Under the pieces are notes generated by a model. It was not told the origin of the DNA and searched no databases. It was given only the letters and a program-made list of their open reading frames with translations. 64,000 nucleotides of DNA, from NCBI GenBank assembly GCA_905339295.1, contig CAJPFI010000037.1, forward strand, positions 48,630-112,629, in the 5' to 3' direction. This stretch comes from Burkholderiales bacterium. GTDB taxonomy: Bacteria > Pseudomonadota > Gammaproteobacteria > Burkholderiales > Casimicrobiaceae. Below, one piece after another: positions 10,614 through 20,189 of this stretch. Positions within the stretch are counted from its first letter, which is position 1. The number at the start of each line of letters is the position of its first letter. A program made the translations under genes and the position numbers.

Positions 10614-11957
10614 TCATCGGCGTGCGGCGGTGCCAGCGTAGGGGTTGACACCGGTCTTGAATTGTATCCTAAGCGGCGTACCCCGCAGTTGGAACGCGTC
10701 GGCGAAGAAATGTTCCAGGTAGCGGCGATAGGCCTCGGGGATCTTCGCGAGGGCCGTGCCGTGGATGACGACGACCGGCGGGTTGCTGCCGCCCTGGTGC
10801 GCGTAGCGGAGCTTGGGCCGCACGAGGCCCGCGCGCGGCGGCTGCTGGCGCTCGACGGCGAGCTGGAGCGCACGCGTGAGGCGCGGGGTCGGCAGCTTCG
10901 CCATCGCGGCGGCGTAGGCGGCGTCGACCGCGGCGAGCAGCGCTCCGAGGCCGTGGCCGTCGCGGGCCGAGATCGGCAGCTGCGCCGCGAAATCGAGGAA
11001 CGCGAGCTTGCGCGATATCTCGCGCTTCACGCCCTCGCGCGCGTCGGGCGGGAGGGCGTCCCACTTGTTGATCGCGACGACGAGCGCGCGCCCGGCCTCG
11101 AGGATGTGTCCGGCGAGGTGCGCGTCCTGCTCGGTGATGCCGCCCTGCGCGTCGAGCAGCAGCACGACCACGTTCGCGTCCTCGATCGCCTGCATCGTCT
11201 TGATGACCGAGAACTTCTCGACTGTCTCGAACACCTTGCCACGGCGGCGCACGCCGGCGGTGTCGACGATCGTGTAGCGCCTGCCGTCGCGCTCGAAGTC
11301 GAGCGCGATCGCGTCGCGCGTCGTGCCCGGTTCGTCGAACGCGATCACGCGTTCCTCGCCGACGAGCGCGTTGACGAGCGTCGACTTGCCGACGTTCGGG
11401 CGGCCGACGATCGCGACGCGGACGCGATCGTCATCGGCGTCCGCGTCCGCGTCGGTCGCGGCCGCCGGCAGGTGGGCGAGCGCGATGTCGACGAGGTCGC
11501 GCACGCCCTCGCCGTGCGCGGCCGAGAACGGCAGCGGCTCGCCGATGCCGAGCTCGTGGAACTCCGCCGCGGCGGCCGCGTGCGGCCGCCCCTCGCTCTT
11601 GTTGACCGCCAGCACGACCGGGAGTCCCGAGCGGCGCAGCATGTCGGCGATCCGGCTGTCCTGCGGGACGAGGCCCTCGCGGCCGTCGACGAGGAACAGG
11701 ACGACGTCGGCCTCGGCGATCGCCGCCTCCGCCTGCCGCGCCATCTCGCGCAGGATGCCATCCTTGGCCACCGGCTCGAAGCCGCCGGTGTCGACGACCA
11801 GGAACTCGCGGTCGTCCTGCCGCGCGCGCCCGTAGTGCCGGTCGCGCGTGAGTCCCGGGAGATCGTGGACGAGCGCGTCGCGCGAGCGTGTCAGGCGGTT
11901 GAACAGCGTCGACTTGCCGACGTTGGGACGGCCGACGATCGCGAGGGTCGGAAGCAT
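10614..11957 (-). CDS. der: Ribosome biogenesis GTPase Der (EngA)
   Basis: This is a tandem-GTPase factor for 50S assembly. The 447-residue protein has two G domains, each with its own P-loop GRPNVGKS (residues 9-16 and near 186), DTGG/DTAG switch II motifs and NKSE/NKWD specificity motifs. A C-terminal KH-like domain ends [11 protein letters not shown]. The acidic linker between the G domains ([11 protein letters not shown]) is typical. It lies 31 bases downstream of bamB, the conserved bamB-der order. Confidence 0.96.
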   Translation of the reverse strand: MLPTLAIVGRPNVGKSTLFNRLTRSRDALVHDLPGLTRDRHYGRARQDDREFLVVDTGGFEPVAKDGILREMARQAEAAIAEADVVLFLVDGREGLVPQDSRIADMLRRSGLPVVLAVNKSEGRPHAAAAAEFHELGIGEPLPFSAAHGEGVRDLVDIALAHLPAAATDADADADDDRVRVAIVGRPNVGKSTLVNALVGEERVIAFDEPGTTRDAIALDFERDGRRYTIVDTAGVRRRGKVFETVEKFSVIKTMQAIEDANVVVLLLDAQGGITEQDAHLAGHILEAGRALVVAINKWDALPPDAREGVKREISRKLAFLDFAAQLPISARDGHGLGALLAAVDAAYAAAMAKLPTPRLTRALQLAVERQQPPRAGLVRPKLRYAHQGGSNPPVVVIHGTALAKIPEAYRRYLEHFFADAFQLRGTPLRIQFKTGVNPYAGTAARR

Positions 11958-11988
11958 GGCGGGACCCCGGGATTCCCGGGCGCCGGCG

Positions 11989-13167
11989 TCAGCGCGCGCG
12001 CGCGGCGAACAGCGTGCCCGCCGTCGATTGCCACGCCACGCCGCCCACGATGATCGCCGCCTGCGACGTCGGGGCGCTGCCGTCGGTCGCCACGCGCCCG
12101 ACGTAGGCGCCGCTGACCGGCGAGACCAGGTGCAGCCAGCCCTCGGCGTCGACGACGCCGACCTGGTCGCCGACGATCTGCGGGCCGCCGATGCGGCGCT
12201 GCGCGAGCTTGTCCTGCTTCCACACCGATGCGCCGGTCGACTTGTCGAGCGCGTGCAACGCGCCGGCGTCGTCGGTCACGTACAGGTGGCTCCCGTCCAT
12301 GGCGACGCCGCCCAGGCTGCCGATGTCGCGCGACCATACCGGCGTACCGCGCACGATGTCGAAGCACGCGGTGCGGCCCTGGTAGGCGGTCGCGCAGGCA
12401 TGGCGGTCGTCCACGGCGGGCAGGCTCGTCACGTCGGCGATGCGCTCGAGCTCGGTCGCGCCCTTGGGCGTGGCCACCGCGGCCTCCCAGCCGACGGCGC
12501 CGGTCGCGAGATCGAGCCCGACGAGGCGCCCGCCCGCGGTGCCGAAGAACACGCCACCGCGCGCGATCACCGCGCCCGCATTGTTGCGTACCGTGAGCGG
12601 CGGGGTCGCGCGCTGGTAGACCCAGCGGACCGCACCGTCGGCCGCCGACAGCCCGTAGACGCGGCCGTCGCCGGAGAACACGACGGCGATGCCCTCGGCC
12701 ACCTTGGGCGGCGAAATCACTTCGCTGCCGACCCGGGCGGTCCACAGCGCCTTGCCGCCCGCGTCGAACGCGAGCACGTCGCCTTTATCGGTGCCCGCCA
12801 GAACGACCGACGCATCGGCGCCGACGCCCGCCGACAGCGTGCGCCCGGCGCTCGCGCGCCACACGCTGCGGCCGGTCGCCGGGTCGATGCGCACGATCGT
12901 GCCGTCGATCGCGGCAGCGTAGATCGCGTCGGCGGTCACGAGCGGCGCGAAGCCGGGCGCCGCCCTGCCCACGGAGGCCTGCCAGGCGATCGACGGCGTG
13001 ACGCTTGCCGAGAGTTCGGGCAGGGGGCCCGGCTTGCGGCTGCCGCCGGAAAGCCATGCGAAGCCCGGTGCCGGGATCGACGGAATCCACGACGAGATCG
13101 TCGCGCAGCCGGACGCCGACAGCGCGAGCGCGACGACTGCGAAACGGGAGAGGGCCCGAGCGGTCAT
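11989..13167 (-). CDS. bamB: Outer-membrane assembly lipoprotein BamB
   Basis: This is a lipoprotein subunit of the BAM complex that inserts beta-barrel proteins in the outer membrane. The 392-residue protein has a signal peptide with lipobox ALSASGC (lipid-modified Cys21). It is followed by an eight-bladed PQQ-type beta-propeller seen as repeated GxVxxLDxxTG elements ([49 protein letters not shown]). Length matches E. coli BamB (392). The ATG overlaps the stop of the upstream yfgM-type gene as ATGA, so the two are translationally coupled. Confidence 0.93.
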   Translation of the reverse strand: MTARALSRFAVVALALSASGCATISSWIPSIPAPGFAWLSGGSRKPGPLPELSASVTPSIAWQASVGRAAPGFAPLVTADAIYAAAIDGTIVRIDPATGRSVWRASAGRTLSAGVGADASVVLAGTDKGDVLAFDAGGKALWTARVGSEVISPPKVAEGIAVVFSGDGRVYGLSAADGAVRWVYQRATPPLTVRNNAGAVIARGGVFFGTAGGRLVGLDLATGAVGWEAAVATPKGATELERIADVTSLPAVDDRHACATAYQGRTACFDIVRGTPVWSRDIGSLGGVAMDGSHLYVTDDAGALHALDKSTGASVWKQDKLAQRRIGGPQIVGDQVGVVDAEGWLHLVSPVSGAYVGRVATDGSAPTSQAAIIVGGVAWQSTAGTLFAARAR

Positions 13168-13883
13168 GGCTTCACGGCGGTCTGGCCTGCAGGCGCCGCG
13201 GGGGCCGGTGCTGCCTGGTCGAACACCGACGCGGCGCCGCCCGGCGCCGGGGCGCCGCCCAGCGCGTCGAGCTTGAGCTGGACGAAATTCCGGTAGGGCG
13301 TCTTCGCGTCGATCTTCGCGATCGCGGACTGGTAGGCCGCTCGCGCCTCGTCGACGCGGCCCGCGGCGGAGAGCGCGTCGCCGCGCAGGTCCGCGTAGAG
13401 GCCGGCATAGGCGTCCGAATGCTTCGCGTCGAGCACCTTGAGCGCCTCGTCGACATTCTTCTCGTCGAGCAGGACCCCGGCCAGCCGATAGCGCGCGACC
13501 TGCTTCAGGTCCTCGTCGGCCGCGTGGTCGACCACCCAGGAGAGCTGCGTCTTCGCGCCGGCCTTGTCGCCCGCGTCCCAGAGCTGCTTCGCATGGAGCA
13601 GCGCGGCCCGCGGCGCGTAGGACGTGCCCGCGTACTTGTCCGCGAGCGTCGCCATCGCCTCCTTCGCCTTGGCGGCGTCCTCGGCGCGCCCGGCGCTCGA
13701 GACCGCGAAGTAGAGCGCGCTCGCCCCGTCGGCCTGGCTCGCGACCCACCAGCGCCAGCCCTGCACCGAGACGATCGTCGCCGCGACCGCGACCGCGATC
13801 CACGTGACGAGCGTGCCCCAGCGCGCCCACCACGCCTTGAGGTCGTCGAGCGTTTCCTGTTCCTGGAGATCGTAGACGGCCAT
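13164..13883 (-). CDS. YfgM/AncA-family tetratricopeptide membrane protein
   Basis: This 239-residue protein has a short cytosolic N-terminus (MAVYDLQEQETLDDLKAWWA), one membrane helix at about 24-42 and a periplasmic TPR_21 region (about 55-215). The C-terminal tail is Ala/Pro rich. YfgM in E. coli binds the SecYEG translocon with PpiD and hands over secreted proteins; the gene is almost always between hisS and bamB, as here. A good GAGGGAAG Shine-Dalgarno precedes the ATG. The stop codon overlaps the bamB start (ATGA). Confidence 0.88.
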   Translation of the reverse strand: MAVYDLQEQETLDDLKAWWARWGTLVTWIAVAVAATIVSVQGWRWWVASQADGASALYFAVSSAGRAEDAAKAKEAMATLADKYAGTSYAPRAALLHAKQLWDAGDKAGAKTQLSWVVDHAADEDLKQVARYRLAGVLLDEKNVDEALKVLDAKHSDAYAGLYADLRGDALSAAGRVDEARAAYQSAIAKIDAKTPYRNFVQLKLDALGGAPAPGGAASVFDQAAPAPAAPAGQTAVKP

Positions 13884-13902
13884 GTCGCTTCCCTCTTTCC
13901 TT

Positions 13903-15225
13903 TCAGTCCGCGCCGCGGGCGGGCGGCGCGGGAGTCAATGCGTTGACGATGTCCTGCGCCGGCACCGCGCGCTGCTCGCCGGGGTCGCGAAGCGGCTTGA
14001 TCGCGACCGTGCGCGCCGCCGCCTCGCTCTCGCCGACGATGAGCGCGTAGCGGGCGCCGCTCGCGTCGGCCTTCTTCATCTGCGACTTGAAGCTTCCGCC
14101 ACCGGCGTTCACGACCGCGGCGTGTCCGGCGTCGCGCAGCGACTCGGCGACGCGCAGCGCGAGCGCGCCCGCCGCGTCGCCCGAGTGCATGACATAGGCG
14201 AGCGGCTCGCCGTCCGCAGCCGTTCCCGCGTGCTGCAGCAGCAGGATCATGCGCTCGACGCCGATCGCGAAGCCGCACGCCGGCGTCGGCTTGCCGCCCA
14301 GCGCCTCGAACAGCCCGTCGTAGCGGCCGCCGCCGGCGACCGTGCCCTGCGCGCCCAGCCGCTCGGTGATCCACTCGAACACCGTGCGGTTGTAGTAGTC
14401 GAGCCCACGCACGAGGCGCGGATTCACCTCGAAGGCGACGCCGGCGTCAGTGAGCGCCTGCGCGAGTCCGTCGAAATGCGCGCGCGACTCCGTCGAGAGC
14501 CCGTCGACGAGCCGCGGCGCCTCGGCGATCATCGCCTGCATCGCCGGCGTCTTGCTGTCGAGGATGCGCAGCGGATTGGCGTGCAGGCGCCGGCGCGCGT
14601 CCTCGTCGAGCACGTCGCGGTGGCGCTCGAAGTGCTCGACCAGCGCGGCGCGGTGCGCGCGGCGCTCGTGCGCGTCGCCGATCGAGTTGATCGCGAGCCG
14701 GATGCCGTCCGACAGTCCCAGTTCGCGCCACAGCCGCGCGAGCATGACGATCTGCTCGGCGTCGACGTCCGGACCGGGGAAGCCGAGCGCCTCGACGTCG
14801 AACTGGTGGAACTGGCGGTAGCGCCCTTTCTGCGGGCGCTCGTGGCGGAACATCGGACCGGCGAGCCACACGCGCTGCGGGCGCTCGTAGCAGAGGCTGT
14901 GCTCGATCGCCGCGCGCACGATGCCGGCGGTCGCCTCGGGCCGGAGCGTCAGGCTCTCGCCGGACAGCCGGTCGTCGAACGAGTACATCTCCTTCTCGAC
15001 CACGTCGGTGTGCTCGCCGATGCCGCGCACGAACAGCGCGGTCGGCTCGACGACGGGCACGCGCAGGTTGCGGTAGCCGTAAAGCGCGAACACCTGGCGC
15101 GCCGCGTCCTCGAGGCGCAGCCACAGCGCGGCCTCGTCGGGCAGCACGTCGTTCATGCCGCGCACGGCCTGCAGCGGCGCGGGCCGCGCGCGCGGGGCTT
15201 CGTGGCGGGCGGGGGGCGCGGTCAT
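13903..15225 (-). CDS. hisS: Histidyl-tRNA synthetase
   Basis: This class II synthetase charges tRNA-His. The 440-residue protein contains ARPAPLQAVRGMNDVLPDE at the start of the catalytic core, motif 2 (GPMFRHERPQKGRYRQFHQF), the HisA-type motif VRGLDYYNRTVFEW, motif 3 (GFAIGVERMILLL) and a C-terminal anticodon-binding domain. The start was set at MTAPPARHEAP; the first upstream in-frame ATG would add 20 Arg-rich residues. It follows rodZ by 82 bases; in most relatives ispG lies between the two, and it is missing here. Confidence 0.95.
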   Translation of the reverse strand: MTAPPARHEAPRARPAPLQAVRGMNDVLPDEAALWLRLEDAARQVFALYGYRNLRVPVVEPTALFVRGIGEHTDVVEKEMYSFDDRLSGESLTLRPEATAGIVRAAIEHSLCYERPQRVWLAGPMFRHERPQKGRYRQFHQFDVEALGFPGPDVDAEQIVMLARLWRELGLSDGIRLAINSIGDAHERRAHRAALVEHFERHRDVLDEDARRRLHANPLRILDSKTPAMQAMIAEAPRLVDGLSTESRAHFDGLAQALTDAGVAFEVNPRLVRGLDYYNRTVFEWITERLGAQGTVAGGGRYDGLFEALGGKPTPACGFAIGVERMILLLQHAGTAADGEPLAYVMHSGDAAGALALRVAESLRDAGHAAVVNAGGGSFKSQMKKADASGARYALIVGESEAAARTVAIKPLRDPGEQRAVPAQDIVNALTPAPPARGAD

Positions 15226-15307
15226 CGTCGTCGTGTGGGGACGTCGTGCGCGCCGTCGCCGGGCGCGCCCCGCGCCGCACCGCACAGGTTCGCGGGGTCG
15301 TCCATCG

Positions 15308-16246
15308 TCAGTCCAGACGCACGCGGGCGACGTTCTGCCGCGACTGCGTCGTCAGGTCGAGCGGCCGCCCGCGCCACGACGCCTCGACCGCGGCGACGTT
15401 GCCGACGGTGAGCTCCGCCGGCACGGCGAGCGCGATTTCACGCGTGGCGCCCGCGCTGCCGGTCATCGAAAGCATGACGTTGCCGGACCGGTCGCGGACC
15501 TCGATCCACGACGTGCCGCGGAACCGGATCGCGAGCTGGTCGCGCGTGCCGGGTGCCGTCCCGCTCGCCGCGGCTGGGGCGGGAGGCGGGTCCGACGCAG
15601 CCGGAGCGCCGGTCGCGAGCGGGTTGGGCAGCGTCGAGCTCGTCAGGCCAGCCGGCACGGAGGAGGGCAGGCCCGGAGTCTCGCCGGTCGCCGGCGCCTG
15701 CGTGCCCGTCGACGGCGGCACGGCGTCGGGTCGTGCTTCCGCCGGCGCGGCCGGCGCCTGCCCCGGAGCCGACGGCGGCGCGCCGTTCGCCGCGGCGGAG
15801 GACGGGGCGGGCGAGGGCGGCCGCGCGAACTCGTAGAGTGCCGCGATCGCGACAATCGCGACGAGCACGAGCGGGATCGCCCACCGCGCCGCGCCCGGAC
15901 GGGGCGAGCGCTCGCTCGGCAACTCGCCGATCGCGCGCGTCGTCGCGCCGAGCGACGGCCGCTCGAGCGCGACGTCCGCGCCCTCGCCCGGCAGCGCGAG
16001 GAGGACCGCGTCGACGTCGAGCTTGAGCAGCCGCGCGTAGTTGCGCACGAAGCCGCGGATGAACGTGCGCCCCGGGAGGCTCGCGAAATCGTCGCGCTCG
16101 ATCGCGACGACCTGGCGCGGCGCGAGCTTCAGCTGCATCGCGACGTCGTCGATCGACATTCCCGCGGAGCGCCGCGTGTCGGCGAGGATCATGCCGGCGG
16201 TCGCCGCCTTCGCCTCCGGCGCGCCGGGCGTGTCGCTTCCCGTCAC
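15308..16246 (-). CDS. rodZ: RodZ, cytoskeletal/elongasome membrane protein
   Basis: This bitopic protein links MreB filaments to the rod-shape wall synthesis complex. The 312-residue protein has an N-terminal helix-turn-helix domain (about 20-85; IDDVAMQLKLAPRQVVAIE, FIRGFVRNYARLL) and one membrane helix (AIPLVLVAIVAIAALYEFA, 123-141). A long Pro/Ala/Ser periplasmic linker and a C-terminal beta domain (DUF4115; FRGTSWIEVRDRSGNVM) complete it. The start is GTG, in GTGA overlapping the pilF stop. This is the conserved pilF-rodZ order. Confidence 0.9.
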   Translation of the reverse strand: MTGSDTPGAPEAKAATAGMILADTRRSAGMSIDDVAMQLKLAPRQVVAIERDDFASLPGRTFIRGFVRNYARLLKLDVDAVLLALPGEGADVALERPSLGATTRAIGELPSERSPRPGAARWAIPLVLVAIVAIAALYEFARPPSPAPSSAAANGAPPSAPGQAPAAPAEARPDAVPPSTGTQAPATGETPGLPSSVPAGLTSSTLPNPLATGAPAASDPPPAPAAASGTAPGTRDQLAIRFRGTSWIEVRDRSGNVMLSMTGSAGATREIALAVPAELTVGNVAAVEASWRGRPLDLTTQSRQNVARVRLD

Positions 16247-17055
16247 TCGCAGACTCCGGTCGGGATCGCGCGCGCCTCGGCGCTGTTCGGATAGCGATTC
16301 CGCAGCTGCATCACGTACGACTGCTCGGACTGGCGGTCCTCCAGCTTGCGCTCGATGCACATGCCGAGGTAGAGCGCCTCGGCGGACGGCGGGTTCTGCG
16401 CCATCACGAAGCGCATCAGCGCGCGCGCATCCTCGAGGCGGCCGCCCTTGTACGACAGCAGCGCGAGGTTGTACGCCGCGACCGGATGGCCGGGCTTCAG
16501 CGCGAGCGCGCGCCGCAGGTACTGGTCGGCCGCGGCCGCGTTGCCGATCTGCGCGCTGCACTTGCCCGCGTTGATCAGCGCGCTCTCCGGCGTACGGTAG
16601 AGCGGGTTGCGCAGCGCGGTCTCGAATTGATCGATCGACTCGCGCGGCCTGCCGTGCGTGCACAGGTACCAGCCCCAGTTGTGGCGGATCTCCGAATCGG
16701 TCGGCGCGAGCTCGAGGCCGCGCCGGAAGTTCTCTTCCGCCTTCGCGTCGTCGCCGAGCTCCGTGTAGACGAGACCGTAGATGCTGTACAGCTTGGGGTA
16801 GGTCGGGTCGAACCGGATCGCCTCGCCGAGCTCCTCCAGCGCCACGTCGTACTGGCCGCGCTCGAAGTATCCGGCGGCGAGCTCGGTACGCAGCTCGGCC
16901 TTGTAGCGCGGCGTCGCTTCCTCCTGCCTGATCGGCGGCAACTGCTGCGCCTGCTGCTGCGGTTGCTGCTGCGCCGGGTCGGACTTGAACAGCTTGGACT
17001 CGCAGCCCGCCAGCAGCGCGACCGAGACGACGGCGGCGAACGTGAAGGTGCGCAT
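16243..17055 (-). CDS. pilF: Type IV pilus pilotin lipoprotein PilF/PilW
   Basis: This lipoprotein assists outer-membrane insertion and multimerisation of the PilQ secretin. The 270-residue protein has a signal peptide with lipobox VALLAGC, then a Gln-rich stretch (QQQPQQQAQQ) and about six TPR motifs (AAGYFERGQYDVALEELGEA, YGLVYTELGDDAKAEENFRR, NWGWYLCTHGRPRESIDQF). Length and TPR content fit PilF. It lies between rlmN (21 bases upstream) and rodZ (4-base overlap), the usual neighbourhood. It implies the organism makes type IV pili. Confidence 0.9.
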   Translation of the reverse strand: MRTFTFAAVVSVALLAGCESKLFKSDPAQQQPQQQAQQLPPIRQEEATPRYKAELRTELAAGYFERGQYDVALEELGEAIRFDPTYPKLYSIYGLVYTELGDDAKAEENFRRGLELAPTDSEIRHNWGWYLCTHGRPRESIDQFETALRNPLYRTPESALINAGKCSAQIGNAAAADQYLRRALALKPGHPVAAYNLALLSYKGGRLEDARALMRFVMAQNPPSAEALYLGMCIERKLEDRQSEQSYVMQLRNRYPNSAEARAIPTGVCE

Positions 17056-17076
17056 GGGTCGGCGTCCTGGCCTTCG

Positions 17077-18258
17077 TCAGTGGGGACGCGCCGCGACGGG
17101 TCGCTTCGCGAGCGGACGGATCACGCGGTTCTGCACGCGGCCGGCGAGCTGTCCGCACGCCGCGTCGATGTCCTCGCCGCGCGTCCTGCGGATCGTCGTG
17201 ACGAGCCCGGCGTCCATCAGGCGCCGCTGGAACGCGAGGATGCGCGCACGCGGGCTTACGGCGAACTCGGTGCCGGGAAACGGGTTGAACGGGATAAGGT
17301 TGAACTTGCAGGGAACGTCGCGCACCAGCCGGGCGAGCGCGTCGGCCTGCGCGGGCGCATCGTTGACGCCGTCGAGCATCACGTACTCGAACGTGATGAA
17401 GTCGCGCGGCGCGACCTCGAGGTAGCGGCGGCACGCCGCGAGCAGCTCGGCGAGCGGATGCCTGCGGTTGATCGGCACCAGCCGGTCGCGAAGCGCGTCG
17501 TCCGGCGCGTGCAGGCTCACGGCGAGCGCGACCGGGCATTCGGCGGCGAGGCGGTCCATCTGCGGCACCAGGCCCGAGGTCGACACGGTGACGCGCCGGC
17601 GCGACAGGCCGTAGGCGTTGTCGTCGAGGAAAAGCTTCAGCGCCGGGATCACGCGGTCGAGGTTCGCGAGCGGCTCGCCCATCCCCATCATCACGACATT
17701 GGTGATCGGTGCGCGGCCGGCCTCCACCCACGGGGCCGTCGACGACCGAAGGGCCGTCCCGGGATCGTCGGCTTCGTCGGGGGGCGGCGCACGCGGGGCG
17801 ATCCGGGGGGACGGCGCGCCTTCCGCCAGCAGCGCGCGGTTCGCGTGCCAGAGCTGGCCGACGATCTCGGCTGTGGTCAGGTTGCGGTTGAGTCCCTGCT
17901 TGCCGGTCGAGCAGAACGCGCAGTCCATCGCGCAGCCTGCCTGCGACGACACGCACAACGTCCCGCGATCGTCCTCCGGGATGTAGACGGCTTCGACCGC
18001 GTTGCCCGCGCCCACGTCGAACAGCCACTTGCGCGTGCCGTCGGACGCGGTCGCGTCGCGGATCACCGCCGGCCCCGCGATCACCGCGTCCGCGGCGAGC
18101 TTCGCGCGAAGCGTCTTCGCGAGGTCCGTCATCGCCCCGACGTCGGCGGCGAGTCGCTGGTGCAGCCAACGCGACACCTGGCGCGCGCGGAACGCCTTCT
18201 CGCCGCGTTCGGCGAAGTAGTGCTCGAGGCCCGCGGGGTCGAGGTCGAGGAGGTTCAC
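17077..18258 (-). CDS. rlmN: 23S rRNA A2503 / tRNA A37 C2-methyltransferase RlmN
   Basis: This radical-SAM enzyme methylates C2 of A2503 in 23S rRNA and A37 in some tRNAs. The 393-residue protein has the 4Fe-4S motif C109-x3-C113-x2-C116 ([15 protein letters not shown]). The two mechanistic cysteines correspond to Cys102 and Cys368 (AACGQLAG), and the SAM-binding motif [12 protein letters not shown] is at 188-199. An unusual Pro/Ala/Ser-rich stretch of about 25-30 extra residues sits just before that motif (about 145-180), where most RlmN have a short loop. The ATG was chosen for a normal N-terminus, [15 protein letters not shown]. Confidence 0.95.
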   Translation of the reverse strand: MNLLDLDPAGLEHYFAERGEKAFRARQVSRWLHQRLAADVGAMTDLAKTLRAKLAADAVIAGPAVIRDATASDGTRKWLFDVGAGNAVEAVYIPEDDRGTLCVSSQAGCAMDCAFCSTGKQGLNRNLTTAEIVGQLWHANRALLAEGAPSPRIAPRAPPPDEADDPGTALRSSTAPWVEAGRAPITNVVMMGMGEPLANLDRVIPALKLFLDDNAYGLSRRRVTVSTSGLVPQMDRLAAECPVALAVSLHAPDDALRDRLVPINRRHPLAELLAACRRYLEVAPRDFITFEYVMLDGVNDAPAQADALARLVRDVPCKFNLIPFNPFPGTEFAVSPRARILAFQRRLMDAGLVTTIRRTRGEDIDAACGQLAGRVQNRVIRPLAKRPVAARPH

Positions 18259-18281
18259 GGCGGCAGTCGGTACCCGGCGCG

Positions 18282-18707
18282 TCAGCGGCTGTGGACCTGC
18301 GAGGCCGGGAAGAAGTAGGCGATCTCGACCGCGGCCGTTTCCGGCGCGTCGGAGCCGTGAACGGCATTGGCGTCGATCGACTGCGCGAAGTCGGCGCGGA
18401 TCGTGCCCGGCGCGGCCTTCTTCGGGTCGGTCGCGCCCATCAGGTCGCGGTACCTCGCGATCGCGCCTTCGCCCTCGAGCACCTGGATCATCACCGGGCC
18501 CGAGGTCATGAACTCGACCAGGTCACGGAAGAACGGGCGCGCCTTGTGCACCGCATAGAAGCCCTCCGCTTCGGCGCGTGACAGCCACGCCATGCGGGCG
18601 GCGACGATCCTGAGGCCCGCTTTCTCGAAACGGGCATAGATCTGCCCGATGACGTCCTTCGCGACGGCATCCGGCTTGATGATGGACAAGGTGCGCTCGA
18701 CGGCCAT
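18282..18707 (-). CDS. ndk: Nucleoside diphosphate kinase
   Basis: This enzyme transfers phosphate from ATP to NDPs through a phospho-histidine. The 141-residue protein has [12 protein letters not shown] at the N-terminus and the active site NAVHGSD with His117. It is the first gene of the minus-strand run towards der, with its own extended -10 promoter upstream and rlmN 23 bases downstream. Confidence 0.97.
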   Translation of the reverse strand: MAVERTLSIIKPDAVAKDVIGQIYARFEKAGLRIVAARMAWLSRAEAEGFYAVHKARPFFRDLVEFMTSGPVMIQVLEGEGAIARYRDLMGATDPKKAAPGTIRADFAQSIDANAVHGSDAPETAAVEIAYFFPASQVHSR

Positions 18708-18759
18708 GTTCCGACACTCCCGACACAGGGAAAGCGTGACAATTGCGGGGAAACTCGAA

Positions 18760-18768
18760 ATTATAGCA
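18760..18768 (-). promoter_or_regulatory. Extended -10 promoter of ndk
   Basis: TGCTATAAT reading on the minus strand is a perfect -10 hexamer with an extended TGn. The start of transcription would be about 45 bases before the ndk ATG. No good -35 is present at 17 bases, as expected for extended -10 promoters. Confidence 0.65.
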
Positions 18769-18814
18769 CCGGGAAGGCGATCGGGCGGCTCGCCGACGGG
18801 CGAAACGGCGTCGG

Positions 18815-18844
18815 GACGCCGGTGCGCGCGAACGCGCCGGCGTC
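18815..18844 (-). terminator. Hairpin downstream of dctM
   Basis: GACGCCGG and CCGGCGTC pair as an 8-bp outer stem. The inner CGCG/CGCG stem carries a TTCG tetraloop (minus-strand reading) with a 2-base bulge. It lies about 70 bases after the dctM stop and before the ndk promoter. There is no T-run, so termination is inferred from position and stability. Confidence 0.45.
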
Positions 18845-18911
18845 AGCCCGCGCCCGAGGGCGCGCGCGCCATCGAGCGGCAGCGACGGGCGCGAGTCCGT
18901 GCGCGGGACGG

Positions 18912-20189
18912 TCAGAACAGCAGGTTCGGCAGCGCCAGCGACAGCCAGGGGACGTAGGTGACGATCACGAGGAAGCCGAGCAGCACCGAAAGCCACGGCA
19001 GCGCGGCGCGCACGACCTCGCCGATCGACATCCTGGCCACTCCCGCGGTGACGAACAGGTTGAGGCCCACCGGCGGCGTGACCATGCCGATCTCCAGGTT
19101 CACCACCATGATGATGCCGAGGTGCACCGGATCGATGCCGAGCTGCATCGCGATCGGGAACAGGATCGGCGCGAGGATCAGGATGATGCCGGTCGGCTCC
19201 ATGAACGCGCCCGCGACCAGCAGCAGGATGTTGACGACGATCAGGAACTGCCAGGGCGCCATGCCGAGGCTGACGATCTGCTCCGCGATCGCCTGCGGGA
19301 TGCGCTCGGTCGTGAGCACGTGCGCGAACAGCAGCGCGTTCGCCACGATGAACATCAGCATCACGGTCACGCGCGAGGCCTCGACCAGCACCTCGGGGAC
19401 ATGGCTCATGTCGATGTCGCGGTAGATGAACACCGCCACGATGAACGCGTAGACCGCCGCGACCGCGGCGGCCTCGGTGGGCGTGAAGATGCCGCCGTAG
19501 ATCCCGCCCAGGATGATGACCAGCAGCAGGAGCCCCCAGATCGACTCGCGCGCGGCCACCAGCACCTCGCGCAGCGAGGCGCGTGCCTGTCTCGGGATGT
19601 CGAGGAAGCGGGCGCGGAAGTAGATCGCGACCATCAGGAGCAGGCCGAGCACGATGCCGGGAATCACGCCGGCCATGAACAGCTTGCCGACCGACGTCTC
19701 GGTCGCCGCGCCGTAGACGACCATGACGATCGACGGCGGGATCAGGATGCCGAGCGTCCCGGCGTTGCAGATGACGCCCGCCGAGAACGCCTTCGTGTAG
19801 CCGGCGCGCGCCATCCCGGCGATCACGATAGAGCCGACGGCCACGACGGTCGCCGGCGAGGACCCCGACACGGCCGCGAACAGCATGCAGGCCATCACCG
19901 AGGCCATCGCGAGCCCGCCGCGCAGGTGGCCGATGCAGGCGTTGGCGAACCGGATCATCCGCTTCGCGACACCGCCGGTCGTCATGAACGTGCCGGACAG
20001 GATGAAGAACGGGATTGCGAGCAGCGTGAAGTGCTCGGAGGTCTCGAACAGCTTGAGCGCGAGCGAGGCGAGCGAGTCCTGCCCGAACAGCAGGATCGTC
20101 AGCAGGGACGACAGGCCGAGCGCGATCGCGATCGGCATGCCCATCAGCATGAAGACGAACAGCATCACGAAGAGCAGGACCGTCGTCAT
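18912..20189 (-). CDS. dctM: TRAP transporter large permease DctM
   Basis: This is the sodium-coupled membrane channel subunit of a tripartite ATP-independent transporter. The 425-residue protein is very hydrophobic, with about 11-12 helices. It shows DctM-family motifs including AIPFFILSG, FAAVSGSSPATVVAVG, LGILIPPSIVMVVYG, FTPTEAAAVAAVYA and a C-terminal VTPPVGLNLFV. The ATG overlaps the dctQ stop (ATGA). Substrate is set by DctP and is likely a C4-dicarboxylate or other organic acid. Confidence 0.95.
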   Translation of the reverse strand: MTTVLLFVMLFVFMLMGMPIAIALGLSSLLTILLFGQDSLASLALKLFETSEHFTLLAIPFFILSGTFMTTGGVAKRMIRFANACIGHLRGGLAMASVMACMLFAAVSGSSPATVVAVGSIVIAGMARAGYTKAFSAGVICNAGTLGILIPPSIVMVVYGAATETSVGKLFMAGVIPGIVLGLLLMVAIYFRARFLDIPRQARASLREVLVAARESIWGLLLLVIILGGIYGGIFTPTEAAAVAAVYAFIVAVFIYRDIDMSHVPEVLVEASRVTVMLMFIVANALLFAHVLTTERIPQAIAEQIVSLGMAPWQFLIVVNILLLVAGAFMEPTGIILILAPILFPIAMQLGIDPVHLGIIMVVNLEIGMVTPPVGLNLFVTAGVARMSIGEVVRAALPWLSVLLGFLVIVTYVPWLSLALPNLLF

